A DNA stretch of 27,461 nt from JAPHSX01 sp050298555. Lineage in GTDB: Bacteria; Pseudomonadota; Gammaproteobacteria; Thiohalomonadales; Thiohalomonadaceae. The position numbers and the translations under genes are program-made. Of this stretch, positions 14,451-23,816 are shown piece after piece. The notes under the pieces are model-generated. The model ran no database searches. It was not told the DNA's origin and was given only the letters and a program-made list of their open reading frames with translations. The stretch spans positions 1 through 27,461 of the forward strand of contig JBNKUL010000082.1 of NCBI GenBank assembly GCA_050298555.1, given 5' to 3'. The first letter of the stretch is position 1, and the number at the start of each line of letters is the position of its first letter.

Positions 14451-16226
14451 ATGGCAGGCAAGATCCCACAACACTTCATCGACGACCTTATCAATCGGGT
14501 CGACATCGTCGAGCTCATCGATTCGCGTGTACCGTTGAAAAAGGCGGGGCGTGAATATCAGGCCTGCTGCCCGTTCCACAACGAGAAGACCCCCTCCTTC
14601 ACCGTCAGTCCCTCCAAACAGTTCTACCACTGCTTCGGCTGCGGCGCCCACGGCACCGCCATCGGCTTCCTGATGGAGTACGACCACATGGATTTCGTCG
14701 AGGCGATCGAGGAGCTGGCCAAGTCGGTGGGGGTGGAGGTGCCGCGCGAGGGGGGGCAACACCAGCCGCAGCGCGACAAGCGCGCCCCCGACCTCTACGA
14801 GCTGATGCAACGCGCCGCCAACTTCTACCAGCAGCAGCTACGGGTACACAAAGAGGCCAACAAGGCGGTGGAGTACCTTAAGGAGCGCGGCCTCTCCGGT
14901 GAGATCGCCCGCGACTTCGGCATCGGCTACGCACCGCCCGGCTGGGACAACCTGTTCAAGGCGATGGGTGGGCAGAACCCGCAACTACTGCTCACCGCCG
15001 GACTGCTGGTGGAGAAGGAGGGGGGCAAGCGTTACGACAAGTTTCGCGACCGCATTATGTTCCCCATTCGCGACCGCCGTGGACGGGTGATCGCCTTCGG
15101 TGGCCGTGTCCTCAGCGCGGACGACAAACCGAAGTACCTCAACTCCCCCGAAACCCCCATCTTTCATAAGCGGCGCGAGCTCTACGGCCTCTACGAGGCG
15201 CGCCAGGCCCACCGTGACCTACCCCGGCTGCTGGTGGTAGAGGGTTATATGGACGTGGTGGCGCTGGCGCAGTTCGGCATCCGCTACGCCGTGGCCAGCC
15301 TCGGCACCGCCGTTACCGACGAGCACCTGGAGCAGCTGTTCCGCGCCAGCGACGAGGTGGTGTTCTGCTTCGATGGTGACCGCGCCGGTCGCGACGCCGC
15401 CTGGCGCGGTCTGGAGGTCGCCCTGCCGCAGATGCGCGACGGCCGCCGCCTGCGCTTTACGTTCATGCCCGAGGGGGAGGACCCGGACACCCAGGTACGG
15501 CAGATCGGTAAAGAGGCCTTCGAGCAGCAGATGCAGCAGGCCCAGTCGCTGGACGAGTTCCTGATCGAGCAGTTCAAACAGCAGGGGGACTTCCGGCGCC
15601 TCGACGGTCAGGCACGGCTGGTGGAGCAGAGCCGTCCGCTGATCAGCAAGCTGCCCCAGGGGATCTACCGTCACAAACTGCTGGAGCGCCTCGCGCCGCT
15701 GGCCAATATGGCGCCGGAACAGCTGGCACAGATGCTGGGATTGGCTGCCACGCAAACCCCGACAGGGGCGCCTGCCGTACAATCCGTTCGCCGCCCCACT
15801 CAACAGGGGCGGCAAAAGCAACAGCCCTCGCAGCTGCGCCATGCCATCACCCTGCTACTGCAACACCCACAGCTGGCGGCGTGCGCCGGCGACCCACAAC
15901 GCTTCAACCGCCTGCAACAGCCCGGTGTAGCGCTGCTGATAGAACTGCTTGAACTGCTGCAGGCCAATCCCCAAATCTCCACCGCGGCGCTGCTGGAGCA
16001 CTGGCGCGGCCGCGAGGAGGAGCGCCACCTCTTCACCCTGGCGCAGCGCGAGCTACTGCTCGATGCCGAGCAGGACGACCTTGAAAACGAGCTGCTCGGC
16101 GCCATTAAGGGGCTGGAGCAACAGCTGCTGCGCCAGCGCCAGCAGGAGCTGTCGCAGAAACCCTTTGCGGAACTCAGTGCCGAAGAGCGGCTCGAATACC
16201 AGACCCTTTTACAGAGTCTTCATTAA
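14451..16226 (+). CDS. dnaG: DNA primase DnaG
   Basis: A 591-residue primase that makes RNA primers at the replication fork and is recruited by the DnaB helicase. The N-terminal CHC2 zinc finger has ligands C40, H43, C61 and C64 (CPFHNEKTPSF...YHCFGCG). The catalytic core contains RIMFPIRDRRGRVIAFGGR, and the TOPRIM domain (about 259-340) has E264 in VVEGYMDV and D308/D310 in CFDGDRAGRD. A Gln-rich linker (about 440-465) leads to the helical C-terminal DnaB-binding domain (about 465-591), whose sequence is more variable, as expected. The length is close to E. coli DnaG (581). It is followed by a 161-base gap with an internal promoter before rpoD. Confidence 0.96.
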   Translation: MAGKIPQHFIDDLINRVDIVELIDSRVPLKKAGREYQACCPFHNEKTPSFTVSPSKQFYHCFGCGAHGTAIGFLMEYDHMDFVEAIEELAKSVGVEVPREGGQHQPQRDKRAPDLYELMQRAANFYQQQLRVHKEANKAVEYLKERGLSGEIARDFGIGYAPPGWDNLFKAMGGQNPQLLLTAGLLVEKEGGKRYDKFRDRIMFPIRDRRGRVIAFGGRVLSADDKPKYLNSPETPIFHKRRELYGLYEARQAHRDLPRLLVVEGYMDVVALAQFGIRYAVASLGTAVTDEHLEQLFRASDEVVFCFDGDRAGRDAAWRGLEVALPQMRDGRRLRFTFMPEGEDPDTQVRQIGKEAFEQQMQQAQSLDEFLIEQFKQQGDFRRLDGQARLVEQSRPLISKLPQGIYRHKLLERLAPLANMAPEQLAQMLGLAATQTPTGAPAVQSVRRPTQQGRQKQQPSQLRHAITLLLQHPQLAACAGDPQRFNRLQQPGVALLIELLELLQANPQISTAALLEHWRGREEERHLFTLAQRELLLDAEQDDLENELLGAIKGLEQQLLRQRQQELSQKPFAELSAEERLEYQTLLQSLH

Positions 16227-16277
16227 GGCTGTCACACTTTTGTCGTAATCGGGCTGGCGCCACGCAAATGCCCGTCT

Positions 16278-16314
16278 ATATTCACAGGCAACATATTTTT
16301 TTCACTTATCCACA
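16278..16314 (+). promoter_or_regulatory. Two DnaA-box-like sites upstream of rpoD
   Basis: TTATCCACA (16306-16314) is a perfect match to the DnaA box consensus TTATNCACA. ATATTCACA (16278-16286) matches all but the first position, in the same orientation 28 bp upstream. The perfect box overlaps the candidate -35 of the rpoD promoter. Binding and regulation are inferred from sequence only. Confidence 0.4.
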
Positions 16315-16337
16315 GCCCGCTGAAAATGGGTTATACT
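16309..16337 (+). promoter_or_regulatory. Candidate internal sigma-70 promoter for rpoD
   Basis: TCCACA (16309-16314; four of six) and TATACT (16332-16337; five of six) are 17 bases apart, in the 161-base dnaG-rpoD gap and about 50 bases before the rpoD ATG. A separate rpoD promoter inside this operon is common in relatives. Confidence 0.5.
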
Positions 16338-16387
16338 GTGGAGTTTCCTCTGCCCCTCAGGGCCCCGAACGGAGTGAGTAAGTCAAT

Positions 16388-18193
<1,806 letters not shown>

Positions 18194-18218
18194 TAGCGGC
18201 TAACTAAGGCTGGCAAAT

Positions 18219-18250
18219 AAAAAGGCACCCTCAGGTGCCTTTTTTATTTT
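18219..18250 (+). terminator. Rho-independent terminator after rpoD
   Basis: AAAAAGGCACC and GGTGCCTTTTT form an 11-bp stem around a short CTCA loop, followed by TATTTT. It is the strongest terminator in the window and ends the rpsU-rpoD operon before the tRNA gene. The A-rich 5' side may make it work in both directions. Confidence 0.92.
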
Positions 18251-18276
18251 CAGTGCCCTAGACACAAATTTTTCCG

Positions 18277-18282
18277 TATAAT
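18277..18282 (+). promoter_or_regulatory. Candidate -10 element and GC discriminator of the tRNA gene
   Basis: A perfect TATAAT is followed by CCCCCGC, a GC-rich discriminator typical of stringently controlled stable-RNA promoters, and the tRNA begins ten bases later. No good -35 is seen at 16-18 bases upstream, where the sequence runs into the rpoD terminator. Confidence 0.5.
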
Positions 18283-18292
18283 CCCCCGCTTC

Positions 18293-18369
<77 letters not shown>

Positions 18370-18465
18370 AACATCGCCTCAGCAACCTCCTTCCATCCGC
18401 CAAGCGTCACACCAAAACCAGCAGCTGCTATGCTTTTGTGGTGTAACCCTGATGCGACCCTGGAC

Positions 18466-19203
18466 ATGAAACTTCACCCCCGACTCTCGCCCCTTCTCAT
18501 CTCCCTCGCCGTGCTATTGCTTGCTCTTGTGGTGCAACAGCTGTTGCTGTTTCAGTCGCAGCTGGACGAGCTGGTTGTGGCAAAGGAGGAGCAGGGCCGG
18601 CTAATTCAGCAGGTCGATATGGCGGTGGAGAGAAAGGCAGAGATCGAGGCACAGCTCACGAAGGCAGAACAGCGCCACCAGAGGCTGGGGCGACAACTAC
18701 CGGCGCAGTTGGGGATTGAGCCGTTCGAACGGCAGTTACAGGCCCTCGCCGAATCGCATCGCATCAAGATCCTGGCAAGTAAGGCGGCCACCTATAGCCG
18801 CCCGCACTACAGTGAGGCAAAGATAGACATCACCCTTGAGGGGGATAAGCGCTCGACCACGAAATTTATCCGCGAGCTACGCGACGCCCCCCGCTTCACC
18901 GACATCGAGGTACCGGAAAAACATGGAAAGAAGAGCATACACCTCGCCATCTCGGTGTATGCGGTCGAGAGGCCCAATATTGCCGAGTTGTCGCACCCCG
19001 CCTGCCTGGAACTGCCCACAGGGGTATGGTATCCGCCGTTTCGCAGCCAGCTGGAGAGCATCTATGCCAATTACCTGCAGCGCTGCCAGTATGTCCGCGA
19101 ACATGATAGCTACTACCGACAGCTGCAGCGCATAAAGCGCCTCGAGGAGGAGGCTCTGCGGCTGGATGTCATCGTCAATAAACTTCACCAGAACGCTCAG
19201 TGA
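18466..19203 (+). CDS. Orphan PilO/GspM-like inner-membrane protein
   Basis: A 245-residue bitopic protein with a short basic N-terminus, one membrane helix (about 8-29), a coiled coil (about 30-75: QLDELVVAKEEQGRLIQQVDMAVERKAEIEAQLTKAEQ) and a domain resembling the ferredoxin-like fold of PilO (about 80-168). That domain includes the PilO-like phrases QLQALAESHRIKIL and FIRELRDAPRF. A further 75-residue helical tail (about 170-245, with Cys180 and Cys207) is not typical of PilO. PilO pairs with PilN in the type IV pilus alignment complex, but no pilM, pilN, pilP or pilQ is nearby. The frame is open back into the tRNA; I start at ATG 18466, which places the membrane helix correctly, although the ribosome-binding site is weak. 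Overlaps the next gene by four bases (GTGA). Confidence 0.65.
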   Translation: MKLHPRLSPLLISLAVLLLALVVQQLLLFQSQLDELVVAKEEQGRLIQQVDMAVERKAEIEAQLTKAEQRHQRLGRQLPAQLGIEPFERQLQALAESHRIKILASKAATYSRPHYSEAKIDITLEGDKRSTTKFIRELRDAPRFTDIEVPEKHGKKSIHLAISVYAVERPNIAELSHPACLELPTGVWYPPFRSQLESIYANYLQRCQYVREHDSYYRQLQRIKRLEEEALRLDVIVNKLHQNAQ

Positions 19204-20135
19204 CCACCGCCTACCTCAGCCACCCGCTCTGTCGGCTTCACGAGATGGGGCCATCCCACCCCGAGAGTCCGGCACGGCTGCAGGCCATCGAGCAGGAGCT
19301 CGCCGCCTCGGGGCTGCTGGCTCAGTTAACACCCTACGAGGCGCCACCTGCCGAACGCGAGGCACTACTGCGCTGCCACACCGCCGACTACCTCGATACG
19401 CTGCAGCAGGCCGCACCGCCCGAAGGCTATAGCCAACTCGATCCCGATACCGCCATGAACCCCTACACCCTTGAAGCGGCCTATCGTGCGGCGGGGGCGG
19501 GGATAAGGGCGCTAGAGCTGGTCATGAACGGCGAGGCCGATAACGCCTTCTGCGCCGTGCGACCACCGGGACACCATGCCGAGCCTGGGCGGGCGATGGG
19601 CTTCTGCCTGTTCAACAACATCGCCATCGCGGCGGCCCATGCACTGGCGGTGTATGGGCTGGAGCGGGTCGCCATCATCGACTTCGATGTGCACCACGGT
19701 AACGGCACCGAGGCGATATTCCGCGGCGATGAGCGCCTGCTCTACTGCTCCAGCTTCCAGCACCCCTTCTATCCCGGCACCCGGCTTGGCGGAACTCCGT
19801 CCAACATCGTCCACGCACCGCTGCACGCCGGTGACGGCGGTGAGGCGTTTCGTACCGCCTATGAAGATCGTGTGCTGCCGACGGTGGAGGCCTTCGCTCC
19901 CCAGCTACTGCTCATCTCCGCCGGTTTCGACGCCCACATCGAAGACGAGATGTCAGGGCTCGCCCTACAGGATGACGACTACCGCTGGCTGAGCGAGCGC
20001 CTGGTCAAGCTGGCCCAACGCCACTGTGGTGGTCGTATCGTCTCCATGCTGGAGGGGGGCTACTCACTGGCAGCACTGGGGCGTGGTGTCGCCATCCATA
20101 TTCGTGCTCTGCTGGAGGCAGGGAAGATGGCATAG
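19200..20135 (+). CDS. Histone deacetylase / acetoin-utilisation family deacylase
   Basis: A 311-residue zinc amidohydrolase of the arginase/deacetylase fold (class II HDAC-like, bacterial HDAH/AcuC group). It has the active-site pair H125-H126 in RPPGHHAEP, zinc ligands D163 and H165 in DFDVHHGNGT and D245 in SAGFDAH, and the transition-state tyrosine in LEGGYSL, so it should be catalytically competent. Bacterial members remove acetyl groups from polyamines, amides or proteins; the substrate here is unknown. The start is a GTG that overlaps the TGA of the PilO-like gene, so the pair is probably co-translated. The N-terminus (TTAYLSHPLCRLHEMGPSHPESPARL) is the normal family start, which supports the GTG. 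Confidence 0.9.
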   Translation: MTTAYLSHPLCRLHEMGPSHPESPARLQAIEQELAASGLLAQLTPYEAPPAEREALLRCHTADYLDTLQQAAPPEGYSQLDPDTAMNPYTLEAAYRAAGAGIRALELVMNGEADNAFCAVRPPGHHAEPGRAMGFCLFNNIAIAAAHALAVYGLERVAIIDFDVHHGNGTEAIFRGDERLLYCSSFQHPFYPGTRLGGTPSNIVHAPLHAGDGGEAFRTAYEDRVLPTVEAFAPQLLLISAGFDAHIEDEMSGLALQDDDYRWLSERLVKLAQRHCGGRIVSMLEGGYSLAALGRGVAIHIRALLEAGKMA

Positions 20136-20190
20136 CCAAAAACCCAGTACTATACTCAGGCACCTACCTCACCACCGGGAGGGCGCCGCC

Positions 20191-20700
20191 ATGAAGACTC
20201 CCCTTATCTCGCTTCTCCTCCTCCTTGCACTGCCGGTCATGGCCGAAGAGGAGTCGGCCCGCTATATCGAGCCCCCCTACCAGGAGCCCAAAGTGGTCTA
20301 CGACTACTACCTCGACCATCCGGCAAAGATGGGCACCGCCCTCAACTGGCTGCGGGCTCTGGTCAAGCCGCTGAGCCAGCCACCCTACAACATGGCGCCG
20401 GAGGCGATGGACGTGGTGGTGGTGTTACACGGCACCGAGGTAGCCACGGTGGCGAAGAAAAATCACGCCAAGTACCCAAAGGTGGTCGATCGCATGCGCT
20501 ACTACGCCTCACTAGGGGTGGAGTTCAAGGTGTGCCGCTTCGCGGCGCGGGAGCTCGACTACGAGCTTGAGGACCTCTACGGTTTTGTCGAGGTAGTCCC
20601 TTCCGCCTTCGCCGAGCTGGCCTATCGCCAGCAGCAGGGCTATGCCCTCATCGTCCCTCAGGTGCACCTGCGATCACACAGTATTGAGGAGCTGCGCTAA
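20191..20700 (+). CDS. Secreted DsrE-family protein
   Basis: A 169-residue protein with a Sec signal peptide (about 1-18, LLLLLALPVMA then EEES) and a DsrE/F-like domain: MDVVVVLHGTEVATVAKKN, then YYASLGVEFKVCRFAARELDYELEDLYGFVEVVPSAFAELAYRQQQGYALIVP. DsrE-fold proteins in sulfur oxidisers act in sulfur relay through a conserved cysteine. Here Cys115 (FKVC) is the only cysteine and lies at the usual family position. Export to the periplasm separates this subgroup from cytoplasmic DsrEFH/TusBCD. Starts at ATG 20191 with a GGGAGGG box; a TATACT at 20151-20156 may be its -10. No dsr or sox genes are visible nearby, so a role in sulfur chemistry is inferred from family only. Confidence 0.85.
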   Translation: MKTPLISLLLLLALPVMAEEESARYIEPPYQEPKVVYDYYLDHPAKMGTALNWLRALVKPLSQPPYNMAPEAMDVVVVLHGTEVATVAKKNHAKYPKVVDRMRYYASLGVEFKVCRFAARELDYELEDLYGFVEVVPSAFAELAYRQQQGYALIVPQVHLRSHSIEELR

Positions 20701-20718
20701 CGTCCCCCCGTTACCGGT

Positions 20719-21531
20719 ATGGCCTACACTGAAGGCATGCCTGTATCCGACCTGCAAACCGAGCACCATGCCAGCTACTTCTCCTGCCTGGAGGAGTGGT
20801 CGGATGAGATTCGTGAGGCCGGCGAGCACAAGGCGTGCTGGTACCACAAATACAAGGATCGCGGCCTTAGGGTAAAACTCTTTATCGATGATGACGGCCA
20901 GGTGGCGGGGATGATCCAGTACCTGCCGGTAGAGGAGTCGTTCATCGAAGGGAGGGGACTCTACTTCATACTCTGCATCTGGGTGCACGGTTACAAGGAG
21001 GGGGTTGGCGAGCGCCAGGGTCGTGGCATCGGCAAGGCGCTACTGCAGGCGGCGGAACAGGACGCCAGGGAGCAAGGGGCAACAGGGATGGCCGCCTGGG
21101 GGCTGTGGCTCCCCTTCTGGATGAAGGCCTCCTGGTTCAGGAGGCACGGCTATAAAAAGGCCGAACGGAACGGCATCAGTCTGCTGGTATGGAAGCCCTT
21201 TTCTGATGAGGCCGTGGCGCCACACTGGATTAAGCCGAAAAAGAAGGTCACTACCACAGCGGGCATGGTCACGGTCACCGCCTTCATCAACGGCTGGTGC
21301 CCGGCGCAGAACATGGTTTACGAGCGCACCAAACGTGCCTGTGCAGAATTTGACGACAGGGTGCTGTTTACCACCATCGACACCTCCGACAGGGCGGTAT
21401 TCGATGAGTGGGGCATCGTCGATGGCATCTTCGTCGATGGCAAGCGACTCTCCTTCGGCCCACCACTCTCCTACGAAAAGATCAGGAAGGTCATCGCCAG
21501 GAGGGTGAAACGTCTTCCCCACCGCGGTTAA
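20719..21531 (+). CDS. GNAT acetyltransferase fused to a YoaP-like thioredoxin-fold domain
   Basis: A 270-residue two-domain protein. The N-terminal GNAT domain (about 10-158) carries the acetyl-CoA loop in ERQGRGIGKALLQAAEQDA (98-116) and a C-terminal FRRHGYKKAERNGISLLVWKPF strand. After a basic linker, the second half (about 175-262) has a thioredoxin-like strand then NGWCPAQNMVYERTKRACAEF, with Cys194 where thioredoxins have the first active-site cysteine and no CxxC partner. It ends in DGIFVDGKRLSFGPPLSYEKIRKVI, like the YoaP C-terminal domain. The substrate is unknown. Start is uncertain: ATG 20719 and ATG 20737 both lack a well-spaced ribosome-binding site. It lies 18 bases after the DsrE-like gene and is possibly co-transcribed. 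Confidence 0.8.
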   Translation: MAYTEGMPVSDLQTEHHASYFSCLEEWSDEIREAGEHKACWYHKYKDRGLRVKLFIDDDGQVAGMIQYLPVEESFIEGRGLYFILCIWVHGYKEGVGERQGRGIGKALLQAAEQDAREQGATGMAAWGLWLPFWMKASWFRRHGYKKAERNGISLLVWKPFSDEAVAPHWIKPKKKVTTTAGMVTVTAFINGWCPAQNMVYERTKRACAEFDDRVLFTTIDTSDRAVFDEWGIVDGIFVDGKRLSFGPPLSYEKIRKVIARRVKRLPHRG

Positions 21532-21580
21532 TCAACTCTCCACCACGCCCCGAGCGCCGGAACGCAGCGGGATCCATGTC

Positions 21581-21586
21581 TATACT
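21581..21586 (+). promoter_or_regulatory. Candidate -10 element for ppk2
   Basis: TATACT lies 33 bases before the ppk2 GTG in the 88-base gap after the GNAT-YoaP gene. No good -35 is present 16-18 bases upstream. Confidence 0.3.
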
Positions 21587-21619
21587 TAAGGAATTACTTA
21601 TTAACAACGGAGAATAACA

Positions 21620-22549
21620 GTGAGCGGTGACGCCAACTTCAGTATGCCCAAGGTTTCCGCCGACCGGGAAGACCAGACTCTCTCCAAGCTCAAGGTGGTA
21701 GAGAGGCTGGGCAAACGCAAGATATTCAGTGACGCCAACTACCCCTATGCGGAGAAGATGAACCGCGTGGAGTACGAGGCGCTCAAGCAGGAGCTGCAGG
21801 TTGAGCTGCTGAAGATGCAGGGCTGGGTGAAGGAGACCGGCCAACGCATCGTCATCCTGTTCGAGGGGCGCGACGCCGCCGGCAAGGGGGGCACCATTAA
21901 GCGCCTAATGGAACATATGAACCCTCGTGGCGCGCGCGTGGTCGCACTGGAGAAGCCGAGCGAGGAGGAGATGGGGCAGTGGTACTTCCAGCGCTACATC
22001 AAGCACCTGCCCACCCACGGCGAGATCGTGCTGTTCGACCGCTCCTGGTACAACCGCGCCGGCGTAGAGCGGGTGATGAACTTCTGTAAGGCGGAGGACT
22101 ACCTGGAGTTCATGCGCCAGGCACCGGAGCTGGAGCGCATGCTGGTGCGTAGCGGTATCAAGTTCTTCAAGCTCTGGTTCTCGGTCAGTCGTAACGAGCA
22201 GTTCCGCCGCTTTCAGCAGCGCCGCCACGACCCACTCAAGCAGTGGAAGCTCAGCCCCATCGACCTCGCCTCGCTCGATAAGTGGAACGACTACACCGAG
22301 GCCAAGGAGGCGATGTTCTTCTACACCGACACGGCGGACGCCCCCTGGACCGTGATCAAGTCCGACTGTAAGAAGCGTGCGCGCATCAATGCCATGCGCC
22401 ACATCCTCCACAGCCTCGACTACCCCAACAAGAACCCCGACGTCGCGATACCGCCAGACTCGCTGATCGTCGGCTCGGCCGCCAACATCTATGAGAACGG
22501 CGAACACATCCTCGACAAAACCCCAAGCAGCGATAAGGAGAAAAAGTAA
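21620..22549 (+). CDS. ppk2: Polyphosphate kinase 2 (PPK2 family)
   Basis: A 309-residue cytoplasmic enzyme that moves phosphate between polyphosphate and nucleoside mono- or diphosphates, mostly running toward nucleotide phosphorylation. The PPK2 core is complete: Walker A FEGRDAAGKGGTIKRLMEHMNPRGARVVAL (about 81-110), then PSEEEMGQWYFQRYIKHLPTHGEIVLFDRSWYNRAGVERVM with Walker B (137-145), and later FKLWFSVSRNEQFRRFQQRRHDPLKQWKLSPID and WTVIKSDCKKRARINAMRHIL. The layout is that of one-domain class I PPK2 (ADP/GDP-preferring); subclass was not tested. Start is GTG 21620 with CGGAGA at good spacing. Its TAA shares a base with the next ATG (TAATG). Confidence 0.93.
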   Translation: MSGDANFSMPKVSADREDQTLSKLKVVERLGKRKIFSDANYPYAEKMNRVEYEALKQELQVELLKMQGWVKETGQRIVILFEGRDAAGKGGTIKRLMEHMNPRGARVVALEKPSEEEMGQWYFQRYIKHLPTHGEIVLFDRSWYNRAGVERVMNFCKAEDYLEFMRQAPELERMLVRSGIKFFKLWFSVSRNEQFRRFQQRRHDPLKQWKLSPIDLASLDKWNDYTEAKEAMFFYTDTADAPWTVIKSDCKKRARINAMRHILHSLDYPNKNPDVAIPPDSLIVGSAANIYENGEHILDKTPSSDKEKK

Positions 22550-22767
22550 TGCAACGCACCGAACACGCCCAGGAGATCACCAACCGCTTCCGTGAGCTGG
22601 TAGAGAGCGCCGGTGACTCCCTCCCCGTCGAGCACTACGACGAACTCTCCCTGCTGATCGAGGCCGGGCTGGATGCCGCCATGGTGGACTATATGGAGGC
22701 CACCGCCAACAAGCTGGAGAAGATGGCCAACGAGGTTCGCCACTCCGCGGAGTTCTTTGAAGAGTGA
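22549..22767 (+). CDS. Small acidic helical protein coupled to ppk2
   Basis: A 72-residue, acidic, all-helical-looking protein without cysteines, signal peptide or membrane segment (VDYMEATANKLEKMANEVRHSAEFFEE near the end). I recognise no family. The ATG shares its A with the ppk2 TAA, and an AAGGAGAAAAAG box sits just upstream inside ppk2, so translation is probably coupled and stoichiometry linked. A clear terminator follows 30 bases after its stop, so ppk2 and this gene form a compact two-gene unit. A role as an accessory or regulatory partner of PPK2 is only a guess from context. Confidence 0.7.
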   Translation: MQRTEHAQEITNRFRELVESAGDSLPVEHYDELSLLIEAGLDAAMVDYMEATANKLEKMANEVRHSAEFFEE

Positions 22768-22797
22768 GGCACTCCGGGGCCCGCCCTGACGCGAACG

Positions 22798-22827
22798 AGG
22801 CCGGCCATATGCCGGCCTTATTGTTGT
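22798..22827 (+). terminator. Rho-independent terminator after the ppk2 unit
   Basis: AGGCCGGC (22798-22805) pairs with GCCGGCCT (22811-22818) in an 8-bp GC-rich stem with loop CATAT, followed by TATTGTTGT. It ends the ppk2 transcript. Confidence 0.8.
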
Positions 22828-22898
22828 CCCCCTTCTGTTTGCCGCCACCGCCAACATTGGCTACTCTGGGGCGGTTGCCTAATAACTAAAAAGATCGC

Positions 22899-23816
22899 AT
22901 GCCGAATCCGCACCGCAGCACCCCATTCAGTCACCCCCTGCGCTTCGCCTGGCAGGCGATAAAGTCTTTTAATGCCAACCAGGGAATGCTGCTCTCCGGT
23001 GCCGTTGCCTACTACACCCTGCTCTCCATCATCCCCATCTTCACCCTGCTGCTGGTGGCACTCTCTCACATCGTTGACGACACCACCCTGCTCTATCTGG
23101 TGCGCGAGAACCTGCAGCTGTTCGTCCCTGGCCTCACCGAACTGCTGCTGGAGCAGGTGGAGAAGTTTATCGATCATCGTGCCGTGATCGGCTGGGTGGG
23201 GATAATGGTGATGCTCTTCTTCAGCTCCATGGCCTTCACCGTGCTGGAGAATGCGATGTCGGTGATCTTCTTCCATCGGGTGACGGTCAGGCGCCGTCAC
23301 TATCTGATCTCCGCCATCATCCCCTACCTCTACATCATGCTGCTCGGTATTGGCATCACTCTCATCACCCTGGCCAGCGGCGCCCTGCAATCGGTGGAAC
23401 AGTCCACCATCACCCTGTTCGCCTGGCAGCTGACGATGGACGAGATCACCCACACCGCGCTCTACCTGCTCGGCATCTTCGGCCTGGTGGTGTTATTAAC
23501 CTCCTTCTACCTGGTGATGCCGGTGGGACGTATCTCCTATAGCCACGCCCTTATCGGTGGGGTCGTCGCCACCATGCTATGGGAGATCGCACGGCATATT
23601 CTGATTTGGTACTTCTCCACCCTCTCCATCGTCAACCTGGTCTACGGCTCGCTGGCCACCGCCATCGTCGCCCTGCTGTCACTGGAGGTAGCGGCGATGA
23701 TTCTGTTGTTCGGTGCCCAGGTGATTGCCTCATACGAGCACCAGGGCATCGACGATGCGAGCGACGAGACACCGCAGGGCATGCGCACCGCCACCAACGA
23801 AGGGGAGACGCAATGA
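22899..23816 (+). CDS. YihY/BrkB family inner-membrane protein
   Basis: A 305-residue polytopic membrane protein of the YihY (formerly BrkB / ribonuclease BN) family. About six hydrophobic segments include the family phrases FNANQGMLLSGAVAYYTLLSIIPIFTLLLVALS and, near the C-terminus, YSHALIGGVVATMLWEIARHILIWYFSTLSIVNLVYGSLATAIVALLSLEVAAMILLFGAQVIASYEH. The earlier ribonuclease BN name is a misassignment (RNase BN is RNase Z); the real function is not known. The final 25 residues are polar and probably cytoplasmic. The TGA overlaps the ATG of the next gene by four bases (ATGA), so the two membrane proteins are likely co-translated. Confidence 0.9.
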   Translation: MPNPHRSTPFSHPLRFAWQAIKSFNANQGMLLSGAVAYYTLLSIIPIFTLLLVALSHIVDDTTLLYLVRENLQLFVPGLTELLLEQVEKFIDHRAVIGWVGIMVMLFFSSMAFTVLENAMSVIFFHRVTVRRRHYLISAIIPYLYIMLLGIGITLITLASGALQSVEQSTITLFAWQLTMDEITHTALYLLGIFGLVVLLTSFYLVMPVGRISYSHALIGGVVATMLWEIARHILIWYFSTLSIVNLVYGSLATAIVALLSLEVAAMILLFGAQVIASYEHQGIDDASDETPQGMRTATNEGETQ

